Shown: positions 36,439 to 48,843, counted from the stretch's first letter. The stretch: 64,000 nt of DNA from Cladobotryum mycophilum (GCA_036429605.1 JAVFKD010000016.1:1364001-1428000); one strand, 5' to 3'. Notes: generated from the letters alone by a model not told the origin. Program-made: numbers and translations.

Positions 36439-39400
36439 CTATGCGCTCAAGGCCGGAGTAGAATTGTTGTCGACCTTGAGGGCAGCCTTGTCCATGCCAG
36501 ATACCCCACTGTCAGCTTCGTTCAAAACACCTTTGGCGCCCTTGACGCCGTCCGGGTGTTTCTCGTCTTCGGTAGCTTCTTCGAGGTTCATTAGGGCAGG
36601 GGGACGGTGACGCATTTGCTTTGCCTTGGTAAGAGAGATGGTCTTTTGTTGGTATGTCGTCGTGATTGGCTGTGTATCATCGCGCTCAATCGTCGCCTTC
36701 ATTAGAGCAGCCATCCACAGTCGGCCCTGCTTCAGGTTTGATACAGCAAAGTAGTGGACAGTAGGTTTAGTGAAGTTGACGGCCTTTGAGAGGCCGGTCC
36801 GTGGAGGGACAAGCTTGAAGATGAACATGACATCATCGCCCTTTTCGAGGGTCTCGGCTGCATCGCCGCCTGTCAAAGTCTGGTTCGCTGGAATGCTTGG
36901 ACCACCAACGGCGCCTGTGATTGTGGCATGCAGACCAGTCAACTTCTCGTTGTCAGCCGGAAGTACGCGGTGAAATGAGATGTCGATGAGTCCCTTCTCT
37001 TGATCATCATCTTCCGAGTAATAGTATGCCAACCGACGGCCCTTGAGAATGAATAGCCGAGGCTTCCATGTTGTCATTATGTTGGAGCTCTTCTTCCTCA
37101 TCCAGCCGTAGTAATCTGCATCCTTCATTGCTTCTTGAGGTGAAATATTCAAGAGACCACGAGTATAAGCGCTTGTTCCCTTTTTGCCCTTCTTTCGGCT
37201 GGCCTTGCTTGCAGCAGTTGTCGAAGTGCTCGGGCTCTTTGCGGTATCGGCCGACTCGAGATCGAAGCTGACACCGCCGGAAGGTGTGCTAGAGCCTGTC
37301 CGGGCAGGTGAGGGCAGAGATGGCTCATTGGGCGATAGTTCGGCCGAAGCCGTAGCCTTGGACCGATCAAAGGTAAGCCTGTCCGAGATGGCTCGCATTC
37401 CTGGGCGCGAGGACTTGGAGCCGGGCCTGTGGATCGCCGATGTTAACCAGTCGGCATTGAAGCTGTGTGTTTTTGTTGTGCTCGGTGATGCTTCCATCTG
37501 AGTTGGACTCGTTACCATGTCCAACTTTGTGACGGTGGGTGGTGGAGCATCCTTTGCTGGAGGCAATGGCCGGACAGAGTCAGTGGTGGTCGATGAAGCA
37601 GTCCTCCTATGCGGCGCCGGTGGAACGCCATAATACTTTTGCGCAGCTGGGCTTGCAATGGTACTGTCCCGGAAAGAGTCGACACTTCCATATCTGGAGT
37701 GCCTAGATAGAGCTGTCGCACTTCGGACCCTTTGCTCTTCGGTATAGCTCTGTGTTTTCGATTGGTCAGCGCTGTCCCGTTTCTTTAAAACATTGCGCTT
37801 CCTTCCATCTACCTCGGTGCCAGAGAAGTAGCCTCGATCCAAATCAACCGCCGAATCTTGCAACTCTGGGTCAATGGGCGGCACAGGCATTTCATTCAAG
37901 CCGGTTGACGAGAGCGGTCTTGGGGGGCCTTGAGTGAGTGCACCGCCGAGGGTCCAGTTGCGGTCAAAGGAAGGCTGCTTCCTATGTGGAGCATCGCTGA
38001 CAGAAAAACCTGCACTTGCCGGTAGTTTGGGTGTGCCCGTATTCGATGTAGAAACGGGCATACGGTAGTCGGTAGATGAATGACGGCGGGAATGATGCAA
38101 TTCTCTTACCGATGCAGCCGATGGTCGTTTCATATGAGGGCGTGTTGGGCTATCCTGATAATGACTGCTGATGCTAGGGGCAGCAGAGGAAGTGAAGGTT
38201 GTAGGTGAGGCCTTGGACGACTGAGTCATGGAAAGGCGCCGAGTCTGGACAGATGAGGGTCGGTTGGATACCGAATTGTTAAGGGTGCTAGTCCGACTTC
38301 TCGCCCTTCTCGCATCCTCGGATCCGGCATCGCTTCCATAGGTTTGGGTCGTACGTCTAGTTGTTATTCCTCGGCCGCTGATTTCGTCCTGCAATGTCTT
38401 GATCTTATGCCACGTCTTGAGACGCCGGCCAACGGAGCCTAGATCAAATGCTTTAATGAAGAGCGAACTTTGATCCATGCCCAAAATTACCTCTCCGGAA
38501 ATTTCCTGATCTCTAAACACTTCACAGTGATGCTTCTCTACGCCGGCGGCAAATAGATATTCCGCAACCTCGTCCGCAGACCAGGCCTCTACTTCAGCGC
38601 GGGTATGGACGCCGTCTTCCTCCTCGTCGGTTTCTTCACCTTGGATATATGACATGCGGGGATCGAGGTTGGCACTATACTCGCTACCTGAATCCGTAGC
38701 CGTAGTGTGCAGGGCGGAAGTGCTTGGTGGAGACCGCAGGTGGGTTATATGCTCATTAATAACGTTGAGTGTGTCATTGAGAACCTGGCTGTCCTGGCTC
38801 TGATTGGCAAGTTGTCCCAAGGTAGGGGAAGGCGACGTTCTGCTGCTGAAGGCTGTGGTGGTTGTGGATTCTGACTTGGCGGCCGAATTCAACTGTAAGG
38901 ATACTGGCGGGTCCCCTTGCTCGGATGGTGTCCTCGGGGGTCTCATTGCCTGCGCCGGGTCTATTTGGGGGGGCTCACTGTTCCAACAATGGTAGGTTCC
39001 TGCGTAACTTCAACAAGAGGGGCAAGCGGTTGAGAAGAAATGAAAGGAGCACCGGAATTCGTAGAAGGTCTTGGCGCAAGTCGAGTATAAACTAGTGATT
39101 GCTATTAGTCGCAGAGGAAGAAATTGAGAGAAGCCATGATGAAACGAACCTTCGGGGAAGAGGCCAGTATTGTTGTTGACAATGTGACGGCCAAGAAACC
39201 ACCCGTCGCCAAACTCGTCGTCTCGCTCCAGCAACTCTACCCTATCTCCTTTCTTCAAGCTCAACTCGTCGGAACTGCGAGCTTGGAAGTCGTCTATGAA
39301 GAGCAACAGATGGTCAGCACGCTTTGCAACGACGGCGACTGTAACGATGCACAGAGACAACAAGCGATGGGCCACTGTGGGAGGTAGAGAGGTGACATGT

Positions 39401-39475
39401 GAACTTACGAATCACCATCAACATTTCTCCAACGTCGGGTTTACTGGAACCCTCGTTTGGATTTCTAGCTGCCAT
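36439..39475 (-). CDS. boi2: Boi-type polarity protein, SH3-SAM-PH (reading frame interrupted once)
   Basis: Predicted 954-residue scaffold of the yeast Boi1/Boi2 and fission-yeast Pob1 type, which acts at growth sites with Cdc42 and the exocyst. Exons, minus strand: 39475-39409, 39293-39150 and 39091-36439. Codon phases match at both junctions; the second donor is GTTCGT. The SH3 domain spans about residues 18-75 (VIHDFQARSSDELSL, DGWFLG, GLFPE). The SAM domain is at about 239-305 and the PH domain at roughly 735-870, opening with YYGWMRKKS. Linkers are Ser/Pro/Thr-rich and probably disordered. In the third exon the frame stops shortly after TVSPP unless one base is added in the run of seven G (plus strand) at 38967-38973. 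With it, the protein reads through PPQIDPAQAM into the long downstream frame, and total length becomes a multiple of three. The order SH3-SAM-PH is diagnostic for the family. Confidence 0.88.
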
Positions 39476-40142
39476 TGTAGTAGTAACGGAGGCGGCAAGA
39501 GATGGCTTTGGCTCGGCCGAGGAGATTCAAAAGGAGCAGGATTAAGGCAGCTGCCGGCCCAGCCTACGAGGCTAGGGTGATGTGCCAGGAGGCGAACAGA
39601 TGCGAGTGGGCGGCACAAAAATGTGTAACGTGTAAAGCTGGCGTTCCGTCTAGGAGTCACGGATGCGGAAAAGAGGCTTCTGCGCAAGACGGATAGTCGT
39701 GAAAGCCATCAGGCACGCCTCTCTAGAGGCCAGCTACCCGTATTGACTATTACCTATTGCCGGTACCGGATCGTGTTATCTCGACGGTGGAGGTGAAGGC
39801 GTCGTGGGTGGATAAGGTAGTGATTGCAGCACAGGGAGCCGGTCCCCAAGGACAATGGTTTCGTATTTCCGCAGTGTCCTCCCTTTGTCACCGTGTGGAC
39901 GTCTTGCGTCGGTTCGGGCTTTGCTTCGTTGCGCTGGGCCTGCGCTGCGCCGTCAAGGAAGAGGTTGGCGGTTGGCAGTTGGCGGTTGCGAGGCGATTGG
40001 ATAGATGCAGCTGATGAAAGAGGGAGAGAGGAATATCCTTAGCGTGGAATGGTTCGATTGGATTGGTGGTGGGTAGCGGAACGGGAGGCACAGAGTGAGA
40101 AGAGACGACGAATCGCAGGGGCCAGCGAGATCTTAGTACGAC

Positions 40143-41723
40143 TACGGAGTACAGGTATAAGTTTGTTGAGAATGAATTGGGAAGGGAAAAAAAACCATGG
40201 CTGTACCTGACGGCGCAACCAAGTGAGCGCGATAATGAGGTACCATGAAGGTAATTTAATTGCCTTAAAGTGCGCGCGTACACACGTACTACCAAGGTAT
40301 CCATCTACTAAGCTATATAGGTAAAGGTACTTTGAGGCTGGCAATGCGCTGTGCAAGTTTAAAATTACATGAGACAAAGGCTTGTTGTTGTGCATGTAGG
40401 AAGGAAGGAGAAGGATGGACGTGTACATACCTAAGGTACTAAGAAGTACTAGAGGTACAAGTCGTCTCTGTCAGGCAAAGGTAAGGTACCCCCTCTAATA
40501 ATCTCTCTCCACAAGACAAGCACGTACATACTTGTAGAGGTGGTATTCCGTAGTAGGTAACTCCGTATTGCGGCAGATATCGATCCAATCACATCCCAAT
40601 TTGCCTGTAAATAGAGACATGCAGCACAGGCAGGTAGCCATCCGTTGCAAGGGAGGTATGTAATTGGGTATGCATCATCACACCCTCTGTCGTTGCGATG
40701 ATCCTCCTACGCAGGGAGAGAGTCGATAACACTTTCATGAAGCAGACAGGACGACAGTGATGAATCATGTATCAAATGCACGGGTCAGGTGTTTAGCATT
40801 ACCAACGGGGTAGTATCAGCTTGTCAGTGTGTTTTGAGCACATGCTTATACTACCTAATAGTATCTACCTAGTAGTAGTATGACTAATGCTACCAGAGGT
40901 AAGTACCTACTAATGCACATTCTAATATCACATCCTCCCGCAGCCTCCCCAGTTTTACATGGAAGTTTATGCATGCAAGTGTCTGTCTAGGTCTAGGCCA
41001 AGGCCAATGCCATTGCCATGCCGCGCCCGGTCAAGGTAGAGGTCAAAGGACAGTGCGAGAGGGCAGTCTGCTTTCTCGTTACCAACGTCAACACGAAGAG
41101 GGAAAAAAGGGTTGTCAGATTTTCTATATAGTGACACTGATAAGATATCATGTTCCAGAAGCAAAACCAGCGTTTCAAAGGGTAAGAATGAAGCCTGGTA
41201 ATGATACGATGGGCAGTAGACTCCGGACTACGTAGGGGATTCCAGGGTTGAAGCCGACACGGTCCAAACAAGGCGCTCAAACATGTGCCGCAAACCTTCG
41301 TGCCTCTACGGGAGTGGCTGATGGACTCTTTCAAAAGCACATGTAAGCTTATGCCTCTTGGGCAGGTGAAGACAGATGAGAAGGGGAGGGAGAGGAAGAA
41401 GAAGATGATGATGATGAAGATAAAGAAGACTCTTATATGCCAGCTTCTCTCCATGTTCTCCATCAAAAACACGATGGATACGGAGTAGATAATAATACTA
41501 TTAATACTTGTACCTATTCATGAGACTTTTAACAAGTAACAAGCAGGAAAAGCACGCGCCAGATGCTAATAACATTTCTCCATATTAAAAGTCGCTGCTG
41601 CCAAGACCACTCATTATGCGAGTATGGCGCTACATGCACATGTGTGCGTTGTTGGTTGGGTTGATGTTATGTGATGTGATGTGATGGATACAAGTAGTAC
41701 ATGCTTGTACATATTACTCCGTA
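40143..41723. repeat. Second cluster of TACTCCGTA-type 9-mers
   Basis: Exact TACGGAGTA at 40143-40151 and 41479-41487, and TACTCCGTA at 41715-41723. Degenerate copies (ATTCCGTA, ACTCCGTA) occur near 40546-40567. Confidence 0.85.
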
Positions 41724-41728
41724 GGGGG

Positions 41729-42234
41729 ATCCATCCATCCATCCATCCATCCATCCATCCGTGTGATATTATTAGGAGGAGGAGAGAAGGAGGATGCTTT
41801 TTGGTGCCGAGATTGTACCAACAGCTCATTTGCGATGCCTGCCTGCCCCGTCGTCCTTGCGCGCTTCCTTCCTTCTCTAAATCGTACGTGCACTCACTGC
41901 ACACACCTCACAACTCTCGCAACTCACAACTCAGAACTCACAACTCACAAACAAACAAACACACCACGTATCTACATACTAATACTGCAACCCGCACGGC
42001 GCTGGCCCTGTTAAACCAACCCAACCATCGCAGTCCCTCATTCAGCATCGCATCCAACGATCTGCGCCGAACCGAATTTGGCTGCTGCGACGACCCTGCC
42101 AGTCATCAATTCGTCGATCCACCCTGCAGTCGCCGCCCTTGGTTTAAAACTTTGCCCAACCAACCAACCAACCAACTGACCGACCGACGCACTCTCTCAC
42201 TCTCACTCTGTCTGTCTGTCTGTCTGTCTGTCTG
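41729..42234. repeat. (ATCC)n and (TCTG)n arrays
   Basis: Eight ATCC units lie at 41729-41760 and about seven TCTG units at 42207-42234. A shorter CCAT array follows at 42354-42372. All precede the MIZ-protein start codon. Confidence 0.85.
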
Positions 42235-42532
42235 TGTCTCTGTCTCGCCCATCCCACCCACCGCCTCTCACTCGAAATCCCGTCTACGCTCCGTCATGAT
42301 TATCTGAATATCTCATGGCGCTTCGAAATAAGAAATACCGCTCGTAGTGCATCATCCATCCATCCATCCATGTGGTTCCGTTTGATCTCTCGAACCAGGC
42401 GATTGGCGTTGTCGCAAGGGTTTACATGGTACGGACGTGCTTCCCTGTCTGCTTTCTAGACACAGCACTGACAAAAACCACTCGTCGCTGATGCAGATTT
42501 GACTCCATTTGCAAACGTCTTTGGTTTTGCCA

Positions 42533-45500
42533 ATGCCGCCCTCGGTCAAGAAGCTCGAGCCCTTGGCCACGCCATCCTCGATAGAAGCCCGAGGAACAGC
42601 AAGGAGTCAACAACAGTACCAACTCGGTCCCGTAGGCACGAACCCTTCATTGTCTGCGAACAAAGAAACCAAAGCACCGCATGCTCAGGATGCGTGGCAG
42701 GAGCCTTTTAATGGGTCGCGCGGCGGTTTTCCCGGTGAATCAGCTTCACTCCCGCCAATTTTGACATCTGCGCCGTCAGCCCATGGCGAGACCAATTATG
42801 TAGGCCGACAGCTACATCACAACTCTACGAGGTACACCATCCTAGACTCCAAACTGACCCTGCCTCAAACCTCTTTCGTCTTATTGTGCACTCTGAAGGG
42901 TGTGCAGAGATAGGGCTGCAGGTGCTTCTCCCCTAGAAATTGTCACCTTGCTGCGTCCGAGATCTTGCACCCGCTTCGTGTTTGCTAACTTTACTCGTTA
43001 CAGCCTCACTTCCGCATTACCATCTCCATCTCTCACCAACGAACCGAGTCCTGCAGCTGCGCCCACTCATGGCGATTCTTCCGGGCGAGTGGCAAGCCTA
43101 ATTCCAGACGCCACCTTAATACCGAAACTACAACCCGATGCGCTCCAGTCCGGTCCTCCTGTGTCTGCCAGTCCAAATATACACAAGCAGGCAGTAACTG
43201 TGACGGGCCAACCACAGGAAACGCCACAACTACTCGGCCAAAACAGAACAAACAAATCATATGTGCCACCGCTACAACAGATGGCTCAGGGCGCAATGGC
43301 TGCACTGCTACCTGCTGAGCCCGATCGATCTAGACCCCGACTTGCGCCGAAAGATGGCAATGCGGAAAATGTTGAACATCCTCGAAAGAGAAGTCGCCGC
43401 GATAATGGCCCCATTTCCAACAGTGAGGACCCCAGACCCCCTGTGGATCCTTTGGCGCATTGTTGCCAGATTCTCGATCAACGAATCAGAGAATTCAACA
43501 ACTATCAGTCACTCGGGTCCATGGTTGAGAAAGCTCGGTATCGCATATTGCGCGACGCCTGTGGCAATGGGGATTTGTTTTACGTTGTTCTTCACCGTTT
43601 CTTCTGCCTTTGGACCAGGGATAAAGCCCGCGTTCATGCCGCCTTCTCAATCCAGTCGAATTATATCGATCTTGCCTTCAACTCACTCCTCATAGTGTTG
43701 AGAAACAACCAGGAGATGCCCAACATTCATTTAGTCTGGTTTTCAGATTTCCCTGGGTTCCTCACACAGATTCCAGGTTTTGATAATATCCGTATGCAGA
43801 TATCTGACTTTTTGCTGCACTTCGCCACCAAATGGATGCCCCTATTAAACGAAATCGGTGTGAGGAAGTACCCACTGCTAGCATGGGAACCAAGGGTTTT
43901 ATTGAGATGTTGCTCTCATACTCTCGAAAGCATTCTGTTCACCCTTAGTCGCAGAGGTCTTGGTATAGATGATGGTCCGTTGGCAACTGAATTGACCAAC
44001 TTATTCGCAAAGGATCAGAGAAAGGAGTATCAGATGGCTGAGAGGAACGCGAGTGTACAAGATGTATCAATATCACGAGAAGATATGGTTGTCTTATACA
44101 AAACTCTAATGGGTCAGGCTTTGCGACGAGAAGCTCAGCAGGGTAAGTGAAATAAACGATAGAACATGAACGCAATGAAGCTGACCATAATATGCAGCAG
44201 CAGCTTCGGCAGCAACCCCACCACCTCAACCTACAGCTGTTCAACCACCTCCAATGAATTTCCTACAAGCGCAACCACAGCCACAGCAACCACAGCAGCA
44301 ACAACAACAACAGCAATCTACAGCGCATCCAAGTCCCATACTTCAACACCCACAATTCCACGCTTTTCACCAGCAATCCCGAGGCTCTCGACCTGTAGAG
44401 CCTCAACTCCCAGTAAATTTTTATGGCCAAAATCAACAAACACATCGTCAAGGCGACGAAGGCACCCCGGGTGGACCTTTGGACTCGAGATTTGTCCTCC
44501 GAAGCAACCAGCCTCCAGCAGATGTGCCTCGGTTACTCCAAAATACTGGGCAGTTGATGTCGTCACAGGGGTCCCCTGCAATGCCAAACGCTTCAATACA
44601 ACTGCCGAGTCTACGATATCAGCCATTAATGGCAAATGGTATCCCTCAACCATACCCCGCAGGCATGGGACTCCAACCCCAGCAACGATATGCGCCACAT
44701 GTGGCAGGGCCGCATCCCCAAGCTTTTCGTAGGCATGCAACTTGGGGCCAGCCGGCCACATCGCTTCCTCAAAGCCCCGATGTGTCACACCCTCCCGGGG
44801 AGTGGCATATACGGAACGCGGGAGCTCAGGTTCAGGTTCAGGCACAAGGTCAAGCTCAGGCTCGTGTACCAGTGAATATACCACCTCATATGCAGGCTCA
44901 TTTGCCGTCTCCAACGCAACTTCAATTCAATGCCCAAGCATCTCCTTTACAGGCTCCTAGACTACCGCCCAGTAACCAACCAACCCAGCAGCTGGTATCC
45001 ACAGTCCAGGGACGACATACACAATCACCAGCGCCCGCCAGCGGTCAGGCTCTCTCAGCTTCTCCTACTCAGCAACAGAACCAATTATTTCTTCCGCCTG
45101 TTCGGCAAATCCAGCGATGCCGTTCGAGACAGTCACATTCACATTCACAGCACACGACTCATCCCGTCAGTGAGAACGAATATCCCAGTAGCTCTCATGA
45201 TTGGACATCGGTTCAATCTAGCTTGCACCTGGTCAGCTTACGTAGCCCTGAGAGGGTTCCATCTATCGCAGAGGGTACGCGCTACTACCAGTTCTTTGAG
45301 AAATTCATTGTGAAGCCTCTAGCGGTTACGCCACAGACGGGCATCAGCATCCTGCAATTTCGTCTTTCTCCAGAAGAGCTAACCAATATCCCTACTACAA
45401 CAAATTCGCTGGACGAGCTACCAATAAGCCGGTACTTCAATGGCTGCCATAGGTATCGCGTCCGACTATGCCGAGGAGGCAGGGCGTTCCTGTTGATGAA

Positions 45501-46304
45501 GGAAGCTGGGCAATATCCCGCGGTTATTGGCCTGAGCATATTTACATATCATTCAATAAGCAGCCAAAATTGCTCCGCCGAAGGCGGCATTTCCATCACG
45601 ATCTACCCATTGAGTTGACGGACTCATTAATGTTGGGAGATAATATTATTCAAATCAGCCTGCCAACCTACACTCAAAATTCCAGGCCAGGCATAATCTA
45701 TCACATGGCAGTTGAACGTGTCATTACCCTTAATCATGATTCGGTCTGGTCCATGGTAACAAATTCTCGGCACATCACCATAGACGAGATGAAACAAGAA
45801 GTCCAGAGACGACTTAGGCCGCCAGCCTCTGACGATATCGTCGTTGAGAACGACACACTTACAGTCACTGTGGCAGACCCCTTCAGCTCCCGTCTTTTTG
45901 TGGTTCCGGTTCGGGCCCGCGACTGTCGACATCTCGAATGCATCGATCTAAAGAACTGGCTGGAGACTCGTCCTGGCAAATCAGCGCGAAAGCCGACAGA
46001 GCCGACAATGGTGGATGTTTGGAGCTGCCCGATATGTGGCTGTGATGCTAGGCCATCTCGACTTCGCGTTGATGACTTTTTCGTTGAAGTTCGCAATAAG
46101 CTACTAGAAAGAAGCAACGTCAGTGTCAAGAAGATTGAAATTTCTGCAAATGGTACCTGGACTGCAATCGAAGAGCCCGAGGAAATCGATGACGGGACTC
46201 CAGATCCAGGCAAGACAGAGGCCACTTGGCGCGTGTCTGTAGCTCCAGCAGCTCCAGCGGGCTCGGGGGTTCCTGAGACCATAGAGATATTGGATGATGA
46301 TTAA
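42533..46304 (+). CDS. SP-RING/MIZ zinc-finger protein, putative SUMO E3 ligase (frame interrupted once)
   Basis: Exons 42533-42831, 43004-44142 and 44198-46304. Both introns have GT-AG ends and matching codon phases. The putative 1,181-residue product has a basic, Pro/Ser-rich head. A conserved-looking helical region follows at about 285-440, rich in Phe, Trp and Leu (for example FNNYQSLGSMVEKARYRI). A Gln-rich low-complexity segment lies near 495-525. A long disordered stretch leads to a C-terminal beta-rich region and an SP-RING at about 1052-1105, with C-x-H-x2-C and CPICGC ligands. SP-RING proteins of the Siz/PIAS class transfer SUMO, but ligase activity is inferred only from this domain. 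There is no SAP domain, so it is not a standard Siz1. The tail EILDDD could be a SUMO-interacting motif. Near 45482-45484 (GGG) the frame changes; one added base gives a whole number of codons. The start is the first ATG after an upstream stop. Confidence 0.78.
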
Positions 46305-46901
46305 AGCATGATCAAACTGCATTTTAGCAGGGTGTTTCCGGGGGACTGGCGTTATAAGGATCTGGTAAAAAAAAACATAATGTAGACCTTTGTACATATC
46401 CTGATGTAAAGAGTAGACTTACGAAGCCACGCAGATACGGATAAACGGCTTTGCTGAGCGGTGTTTTCATTGGAAGTCTAGGCAAATTAACACTATTGTC
46501 GTATGAGTTATGAGGCAGTGATGAGACGAATAGTTGAAGAGTCGGACAACTTGGATAATTCTGTCCTAATTAGTAGGTTATACTCTGTAAGGGTCCATTA
46601 TTGAATGTTTCAAATGTGGGAAATGATATCTATGCAGGGTAACTAAATCATGGTAAAGAGTTATCTTTACTTCGGTAAGGTGTGATGACAACTGATGAAA
46701 CCTGTTGTCTGGAGATGTATATTTCTATTCTGAATTCTCATGGGTTTAGGGTAGCTATTTGTATATTTGCAAAGAGATCTTTCATGACACAAACAAGAAC
46801 AGTACGGAAGGTCTAGTGAATTCATACGATCCATGAAAGGAACATTTAAAGTGTTTTCTATCCATACATCTTTTGCTCTCAGAGTACACCACCCACAATG
46901 T
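46305..46901. other. Convergent spacer
   Basis: No gene seen. It holds the downstream flanks of the MIZ-protein gene and the Dabb gene; AT-rich throughout. Confidence 0.7.
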
Positions 46902-47389
46902 CTACTTCTTAGGCTCAAAGTTTCCATGAGTGTAATCCAAGACCGTGACCTTTTCAATAAGCGGACCTATTTTTTGCTTAAAAGCATCGTGAGCAGGATC
47001 CTCGTCAACGTAGTAATTCCTGTCCGGTATGTTGGAAAATTCCACGACAAAGGCATGGGAATGGCCGTGCTATGTTTCTTGAGCATTAGCGTGTTGCAGA
47101 GGTCTTAAATGAGGGAAGCTTGACGAATATGGATGACATACCTGCTTGCCCTCGATTGAGTGATCCTTGCCGCCCTTCAAGGAGACGATGTAGGGCTTTT
47201 GGTATCCCGATCGAGACATGTATCTTTCAGCTCAAGGAAGCCCAAGGAAACCTATGGGGGTTCTACATCAGCAATTTCTCTCTCGGTCGATAATGGATTG
47301 ATGATGCAGGCGCAGTTGCAGACCTCTTTAATTGCTTCGGCGCTTGCTTCAGTCTTGAAGTGGAAGAGGACAATGTGTGTGACGCTCAT
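46902..47389 (-). CDS. Dabb (stress-responsive A/B barrel) protein, frame interrupted once
   Basis: Predicted 114-residue dimeric alpha/beta-barrel protein. Exons, minus strand: 47389-47324, 47251-47142 and 47069-46902. The start MSVTHIVLFHFK is a textbook Dabb opening, and the third exon holds HAFVVEFSNIPDRNYYVDEDPAH and a closing VTVLDYTHG strand. The first intron is inferred: its donor is GTCTGC, unusual, but it gives KEVSLGFLELKDTC and avoids a stop. The second exon changes frame at DTKSP/YIVSLKGG. One base must be added to the run of three G (plus strand) at 47193-47195, after which all exons sum to 115 codons with stop. Family members occur in stress-induced proteins and some polyketide-shaping enzymes, so the role here is open. 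Its 5' end is close to the HAD gene's 3' end; both are on the minus strand. Confidence 0.75.
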
Positions 47390-47910
47390 CTTGGCTGTCT
47401 AAAGCTGGTGAATGGGTGTGTCGAAAATACCGTGAATGTGGTGACGATGAGGGGCAGAGGAACCGTAGGTAAGTTCAGGTCCTGGAAATATGAGAGTGGC
47501 ATAAACTACTAGGTAGTAATATATCCACTGGGTGGGTATTGGTCTACGTATCGGCCTCGACCAATAATCGATATATTGTGGAATTTTTAAAAAAAAACAA
47601 AAAAACATATACCCAGGTTCCTAAACCTGGGTTCTGTGTGATATTTATACCATCATCGGACAATGGCCAAGAGAGGATACTCCGCATTGAAATAGGGCGA
47701 TGTCTACAATGTTGATTTGAGTCTAAAAAGTCTGATTGAATAAACAGCAAATATGCCAATCGCTTTGAATCATACCTACATACAAACATCCCTTCCCCAT
47801 AAAATTACCATTTATAGAACATAGAAATAAGTCTTGAAAATACCCGCATTTACCAGCCTCCGCCCTCTATTGATCTTCCTCCTACACCTTGTTCCCCCCA
47901 TCTGTATCGA
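47390..47910. other. Dabb promoter / HAD 3' region
   Basis: No gene. A poly-A stretch and an imperfect inverted copy of ACCCAGGTT lie near 47610-47632 (ACCCAGGTTCCTAAACCTGGGT), giving a potential hairpin of eight to nine pairs with a short loop. Confidence 0.6.
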
Positions 47911-48843
47911 TCAAATCTTGGCCTTCGTTTTCGAGTAATTGGGCTTGATTGCAATCTTTGGGTGCGATCCCTCCAGCTTCAGCCCTGTAATTGCCTCCAG
48001 CTCCTCGACCGCCTCATATGCCCTGCCGAGATTAACCTTGATTGTCCTGAATCCCTGGTTACGAGCGGCCTTTAAGTTTTCGCCAATGTCGTCCAAGAAC
48101 AGAATATCTTGTGGCGCAATCTCGCCCAAGCCGTTTTCTTTCGCGTATGCGTTGACCCTTTCCACTGCCAGCTGATACATTCGCGGATCTGGCTTTCGAA
48201 TCCCCACGTGCGCAGATGATACGAACACGTCGAAGAGCCTTCGCACCGGGTCATCAAGGAAGTCTGCGGTATGTAGCTTGTGCCCAGGCGGGAAGATGAC
48301 CGTATTGCTTAGGGCGGCCAGGATGTACTTGCCGCTTTCCTTGAGATTCTGCAATGCAGGGTGCATCCATGGGTCGGGAGAGTTGGATTGTGTCATCATC
48401 TCGTTAAATAGCCATTCTCCGTCGATAGCAGGGAGAGGCGGCACTTCTACCGCAAGCTTTGGGTTTTTTCCTTGCTCTCTCTTATAAAACGCTTCCCAGT
48501 TGGCCTTGACGTGAAGGTCTTCGTTGAATCCTTTGAAGAATGCTTTATCCATGAGGATTTCACCCCTCTCAAGATGCTGCCAGAAGCCATTGGGTGCTGA
48601 TTTTGAGATGGAATAGTTCACCCATCCAGGAGGGATTCCCAAACTAAGTTCATAATCCAGGATTGCTTGAAAAGGTGATCTAACCTGAAAAAAATGTTAG
48701 ACTGTAGTCATTCAAAAGTGTGATTTTGTCCTCATCAAGATTATTGTTGAGAGACGATGAAGGATGAAATGATTGCCGAGGTGACTTACACAGACTCCTC
48801 CAATGTCAAATAAAACAACTTTGGGTTGCTTTGCATTCGCCAT
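47911..48843 (-). CDS. HAD-superfamily hydrolase, epoxide-hydrolase-N/ACAD10-like
   Basis: Predicted 275-residue phosphatase-type hydrolase. Exons, minus strand: 48843-48790 and 48684-47911; the intron has a GTAAGT donor and TTTCAG acceptor and splits FDIGGVC|VRSPFQ in phase. Motif I is FDIGGV with D13 as the nucleophile; as in the HAD IA variant-3 group (epoxide hydrolase N-terminal, ACAD10), the second Asp is replaced. Motif II is the LSNT segment in the second exon, motif III the Lys of RKPDPRMY, and motif IV FLDDIGEN. A cap domain fits between motifs I and II. The motifs support a phosphatase or dehalogenase-like enzyme; substrate unknown. An in-frame ATG upstream (MDLGLHS...) would add 18 residues, but relatives begin near MANAKQ, so I use 48843. 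It is divergent from rpl5 with 443 bases between start codons. Confidence 0.88.

Larger units (their letters stand above)
39476..42532. other. 3-kb divergent intergenic region
   Basis: No supportable gene between the divergent boi2 and MIZ-protein genes. It holds three exact copies of the TACTCCGTA-type 9-mer (40143-40151, 41479-41487, 41715-41723), near-matches around 40545-40567, repeated AGGTA/TACCT words, an (ATCC)n array at 41729-41760 and a (CTGT)n array at 42207-42234. The part from about 41880 to 42530 is C-rich and looks like the leader of the MIZ-protein gene. Confidence 0.6.

Noticed and set aside
40045..40070. GGTTCGATT as a tRNA B box
   Set aside because: No matching A box, acceptor stem or anticodon loop around it.
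44280..44325. Gln-rich (CAG/CAA) stretch in the MIZ gene as a separate repeat element
   Set aside because: It is an ordinary in-frame low-complexity segment with mixed CAA and CAG codons.
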